DNA of 11,121 nt. Source: Saccoglossus kowalevskii (taxonomy: Eukaryota > Hemichordata > Enteropneusta > Harrimaniidae). Below the pieces are notes generated by a model. The model made no database searches. It had not been told where the DNA came from and saw only the letters and a list, made by a program, of their open reading frames with translations. Below are positions 8,459 through 11,121 of the stretch, piece by piece; within the stretch, counting starts at the first letter, position 1; each line of letters opens with the position of its first letter. Location of the stretch: NCBI RefSeq assembly GCF_000003605.2, contig NW_003155252.1:191948-203068 (forward strand), given 5' to 3'. The translations under genes and the position numbers were made by a program.

Positions 8459-9097
8459 CTGAAAACAAACAAATACATACATGATTAAAACAAATTCACG
8501 TTTATTTATATGTTATATTTCCAAAATAAAATAAGCCAATAACGTATGGCAAAAAATCGTGTATAATAAGCCGTTTGATTGATTTCAGTAGGTTTGACTT
8601 TATTTTGATTGTAACTTGAGGTAATTGCGGATTTTTTCGGTGTTTGAGGTTAGGAATACATTTTATGTATGGGCGCGCGACCAATGACGTAGTTTGGCTG
8701 TGCCTTAGATTTATTTATACTAAGATTTAGTTAAGATATATAAATCATAAAGAACTAATAGTCGAGTTTCGAGTTTTACGGGCGTGTTCCATGGTTACCA
8801 CATCGAGATTGCAATCGCGACGAAGATGGAGGGGGGGGGGGAATGTACAACCGATCGTGAGCCTGTTTACCTCAGTTTAATTTCACATGCTTGTATATTG
8901 CCCCGGAAATATTTTACAAATTAACGTACGAATACGAAAATGGCAAAAATAATATTTTAACACGTTTTTTTTTTTTTATTTTATGAAAGTTTTGTTGAAC
9001 TTTCAAAGGTTGGATGTCGAGAATTCTGAAACTTATGCGGCTTAGTACTGAGCTTGAATAGTAAATTAAACAGCCTAGAATAAGCATAACCATTTAC
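8459..9097 (-). other. Intron between the last module exon and the tail exon
   Basis: The donor is GTAAAT (9097 downwards) and the acceptor is TTTTCAG ending at 8459. The 639 bp contain no supportable gene. They include a run of 11 G at 8831..8841 and a run of 13 T at 8965..8977. The open frame at 8502..8684 on the - strand has no splice-compatible role that I can see. Confidence 0.65.
8831..8841 (+). repeat. Homopolymer run of 11 G
   Basis: Eleven consecutive G bases are preceded by GGA. In AT-rich surroundings this is a length-variable tract and a likely place for sequencing error. Confidence 0.9.
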
Positions 9098-9520
9098 CTG
9101 TCGAACACGTGATTGGCGTACATTTTACATTAGGCAATGGATCAAAAGCATCAAAGTACCAATCAGCCGTAGCTTCTCGAGCAAGACTCACGCAGAAATG
9201 CGACAAGCCGCCACACCGACTTTCGGCTGGTATAGTAAATTCCAGGTCAGTAAATGTATATACGGTCTCAGTATTGCCACTTTGAGTAACGCTCTCAGAT
9301 ACTTCCGGTGTTGCCACCTGAACCTCGTCTGTCGCTCCGCTACCAGTTGAGGAAGTTGCCAGAAAACCGTTCACTAACCATTCGTCGGAATTTGATGAGG
9401 TGGCACTGCTCATGACAGTTACTTCAAAACTAAGGATAACATCGAAATCGTTTCCCGCTACCATATCTTCCGATGACCTGATATCGAGTCCGTCGATTGT
9501 AAACCTCAATAATGGCTGAG
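9098..9520 (-). CDS. Module exon C: third four-cysteine module, next to the membrane
   Basis: This is a 423 bp exon of 141 codons. Its - strand acceptor is TTTGTTATAG and its donor GACAG|GTAAAT; both ends are phase 1. It begins xCT-Q-P-L-L-R-F-T-I-D-G, where xCT is completed by the T of exon B (TCT, Ser). It shows alternating hydrophobic strands (FDVILSFEVTV, then a GFLA strand) and a Ser/Thr-rich middle. The C-terminal cysteine signature is RCGGLSHFCVSL (C-x6-C), a Trp 11 residues on, then C-x4-C as CTPITC. Spacing between the second and third Cys is 23 residues. The pattern repeats that of exons A and B, so I read it as the same domain. I do not recognise the family; a secreted Ig-like or other beta-sandwich fold is an inference from strand pattern and the even cysteine count. 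Without splicing the frame would run on only to a stop at 9075. Confidence 0.85.
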
Positions 9521-9893
9521 CTATAACAAAAACAAAAAAGAACTCTGTTTTTTTAGAAAAGTCGAATATCTAATGTATATTTTTAATTTTTATACACACG
9601 CAATTAATTGGCGAAGATAGATATGTTTGAAAGTACATCGACCAAACATCGATCAATATTGAAATAAAGGGCAGAATAAAAGAACATATTCAGAGTAGAC
9701 TAGTTTCTTGAGTATACGATTCAGATAAGTAACAGCATAATACATTAACGAGGAATGTAGTGCACCATAACATCCGCCCGGCCATCCCACAAACATAGGT
9801 CAATATTTTGAAAGACACATATATTTAACACATATTGATTAGTTCCGCTGTTGAACTACCGTATTTGACAAATGCGCGTCGAACGCCACTTAC
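9521..9893 (-). other. Intron between module exons B and C
   Basis: The donor is GTAAGT (9893 downwards) and the acceptor TTATAG ending at 9521. The 373 bp hold nothing else that I recognise. Phase 1. Confidence 0.8.
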
Positions 9894-10373
9894 ATTGGCA
9901 TGAGGTGAGTGGAACACAGTCTTCAGTCGTACTGCCTTCCGAAATTGCCCAGCTTGGGGTAGCTGTGTGTTTAGCGATTACGTCAACACATATATGTGTA
10001 AAGTAGGTTACATTCGATCGCTGGCAATAGATCTTGTTCTTGAAGTTCATCGAGACCATGACGTTGTTCAGTAAAGCAGGGGTGCCGGTTGAAAATCCCA
10101 CCGTGTTGTCAGCAATAATCGCAGTCTTCTTTCTACTCGGGAAAGGCTGTAAACCAGACTCACTAGACGCTAAAAACACTTTCACCACGTACAGGTCGCT
10201 GCCACTTACATCATCTCCATTGATTTTTGTAATAGTGACATCTAGATGAAATGTCTTGGTTGTGCCCATCGTGAGTGCCAAGTTTCCAGCAGAGTTACCC
10301 GCTACAGTTACACCTATAGTACTGGAAGCTGAATGAAGAAGCGGAAACCTAGGATTTGATTGCGCAATCGACA
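9894..10373 (-). CDS. Module exon B: second four-cysteine module, longer variant
   Basis: This is a 480 bp exon of 160 codons, phase 1 at both ends. The donor is CCAAT|GTAAGT; the preferred acceptor is TTTTGTCTTCCAAAG ending at 10374. Another AG 18 bp upstream (exon start 10391) would add six codons in frame, but its pyrimidine tract is poor. The core strands are FHLDVTI and VVKVFLASSESG, which align with LVVDVTI and MHMYLAAN in exon A. The cysteine signature is C-x11-C containing FTHICVDV, then Trp 13 residues on, then a C-x23-C spacing ending in CVPLTSC (C-x5-C). The first cysteine loop is five residues longer than in exons A and C and holds an N-glycosylation sequon, NVT. The module is about 19 residues longer than its neighbours, partly before the first strand and partly in the middle. 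Function unknown; extracellular by inference. Confidence 0.87.
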
Positions 10374-10463
10374 CTTTGGAAGACAAAATGACTAGTGTTT
10401 TAGTAAATCTGTCATTTCTAGATATTATATCCTAAATTTATAAATTGTGACATGACACCAGTC

Positions 10464-10520
<57 letters not shown>

Positions 10521-10538
10521 TAATAATAATTTACTCAC
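10374..10538 (-). other. Short intron between module exons A and B
   Basis: The 165 bp have donor GTGAGT (10538 downwards) and an acceptor ending at 10374. About a third of the intron is the (AT)n tract described separately. Confidence 0.78.
10467..10517. repeat. (AT)n dinucleotide microsatellite
   Basis: An uninterrupted alternating AT tract of 51 bases lies inside the short intron, starting 21 bp after the splice donor of exon A. It is self-complementary and can form a hairpin. Its length is likely to vary between individuals. Confidence 0.95.
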
Positions 10539-10961
10539 AGACACACGGAGCTATTCTCACACATCCAACCATTGGCCCAGTTGTACCGTGCCAGGACCAA
10601 TCAGGAGACGCCGGCGTTACGTCAACACAAGTATAACTAAAATCAGCACATGCCCTAAACCTGAGGTCCAAATCCGCTTCCACGTCCTCGATGGTGCGCC
10701 GACTGGCATCAGCTAAAGTCAAACTCTCATGCGGCACTCGAGCTTCTACTTTAGGCGAATTACCCGTACCGTCATCGTTCGCCGCCAGATACATGTGCAT
10801 TTGAAACAGAGTATTAGCTCGACCACTAAGTAACCCAGTTAAAGTAGACGCTGTTGATATTGTGACATCAACTACAAGAGTTGCAATAGAGCCCATTGCA
10901 ATGCTAATGTGGCTGCTACCATCACTTGCAGACACTATCATTTCATCTAGGTTCATTAACG
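10539..10961 (-). CDS. Module exon A: first visible four-cysteine module
   Basis: This is a 423 bp exon of 141 codons, the same length as exon C. The - strand acceptor is AATTTTTCAG and the donor GTGTCT|GTGAGT; both ends are phase 1. It starts xCG-L-M-N-L-D-E-M-I-V, so the Met is internal and not a start; translation comes from exons beyond 11121. It contains a strand LVVDVTI, then MHMYLAANDDGTG, then a Leu-Asp-Leu-Arg-Phe strand leading to CADFSYTC (C-x6-C). A Trp follows ten residues later, then a C-x21-C gap and CVRIAPC (C-x5-C). The four cysteines are the only ones in the exon, suggesting two disulphides. The codon split over the next intron becomes TTG (Leu). I cannot name the domain. 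Equal phase at both ends is typical of shuffled or tandemly duplicated extracellular modules. Confidence 0.87.
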
Positions 10962-11121
10962 CTGAAAAATTGACAGGTATAGATTAATTAACGTTATCTC
11001 ATCGTCTTTTTTTCAAAATCTATGTGGTTAATTACCCGTTATGCTATTTCACGTGACGATCTGGTATAATAATTAATAATTTCATGTCGTTTACCGTTAC
11101 ATACTCCTAAAATTGATCAAA
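10962..11121 (-). other. Partial intron upstream of module exon A, running off the window
   Basis: The - strand sequence before exon A ends in a pyrimidine-rich TTTTTCAG acceptor, and no coding exon is visible up to the window end. It contains the CGTCACGTGA 10-mer on the - strand (11049..11058). Confidence 0.6.

Noticed and set aside
10034-10249. + strand open frame of 71 codons
   Set aside because: It is antisense to module exon B and has no motif of its own.
10531-10956. Module exon A as a complete 141-residue protein starting at its Met
   Set aside because: A strong acceptor lies just upstream, the frame is open to it, and all neighbouring modules are joined by phase 1 introns, so the Met is internal.
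1-11121. CRISPR array, bacterial operon or phage module
   Set aside because: No spaced direct repeats, no ribosome binding site and gene packing, and clear spliceosomal introns; the window is eukaryotic.

Overview
The window looks like AT-rich nuclear DNA from an invertebrate animal. The evidence is spliced coding exons with GT..AG introns of 165 to 639 bp, a decayed Ty3/Gypsy retrotransposon, simple-sequence tracts and long gene-free stretches. I cannot name the species; a marine invertebrate is a guess.

Region 1 (1 to about 3757, + strand) is a Ty3/Gypsy element that the window edge cuts inside gag. The order is orthodox: Gag with two zinc knuckles, protease, the start of reverse transcriptase, integrase zinc-binding region, integrase core, and the integrase/Pol C-terminal part with a long acidic-to-basic tail. 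Every part is broken by stops and frameshifts. At least two blocks are missing: RT palm to RNase H, and the part of integrase with the first catalytic Asp. It cannot make a working polymerase or integrase.

Region 2 (about 3758 to 5040) has no recognisable gene. It follows Pol, so it could include the 3' LTR, but this cannot be tested because the matching 5' LTR is outside the window.

Region 3 (5041 to 8176) is AT-rich intergenic DNA without a supportable gene. It holds short inverted repeats and GC-rich palindromic motifs.

Region 4 (8177 to 11121, - strand) is the most interesting part: the 3' end of a multi-exon gene. Three successive exons of 423, 480 and 423 bp each encode one copy of a related module of about 140 to 160 residues with four cysteines. 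Every junction is phase 1. A fourth, very short exon (8382..8458) adds a hydrophobic tail and the stop codon, as in GPI-anchored or tail-anchored surface proteins. A candidate poly(A) signal lies about 200 bp further on. The 5' exons lie beyond position 11121. I do not recognise the module family; it reads as a secreted, disulphide-bonded beta-rich domain repeated in tandem on the cell surface.
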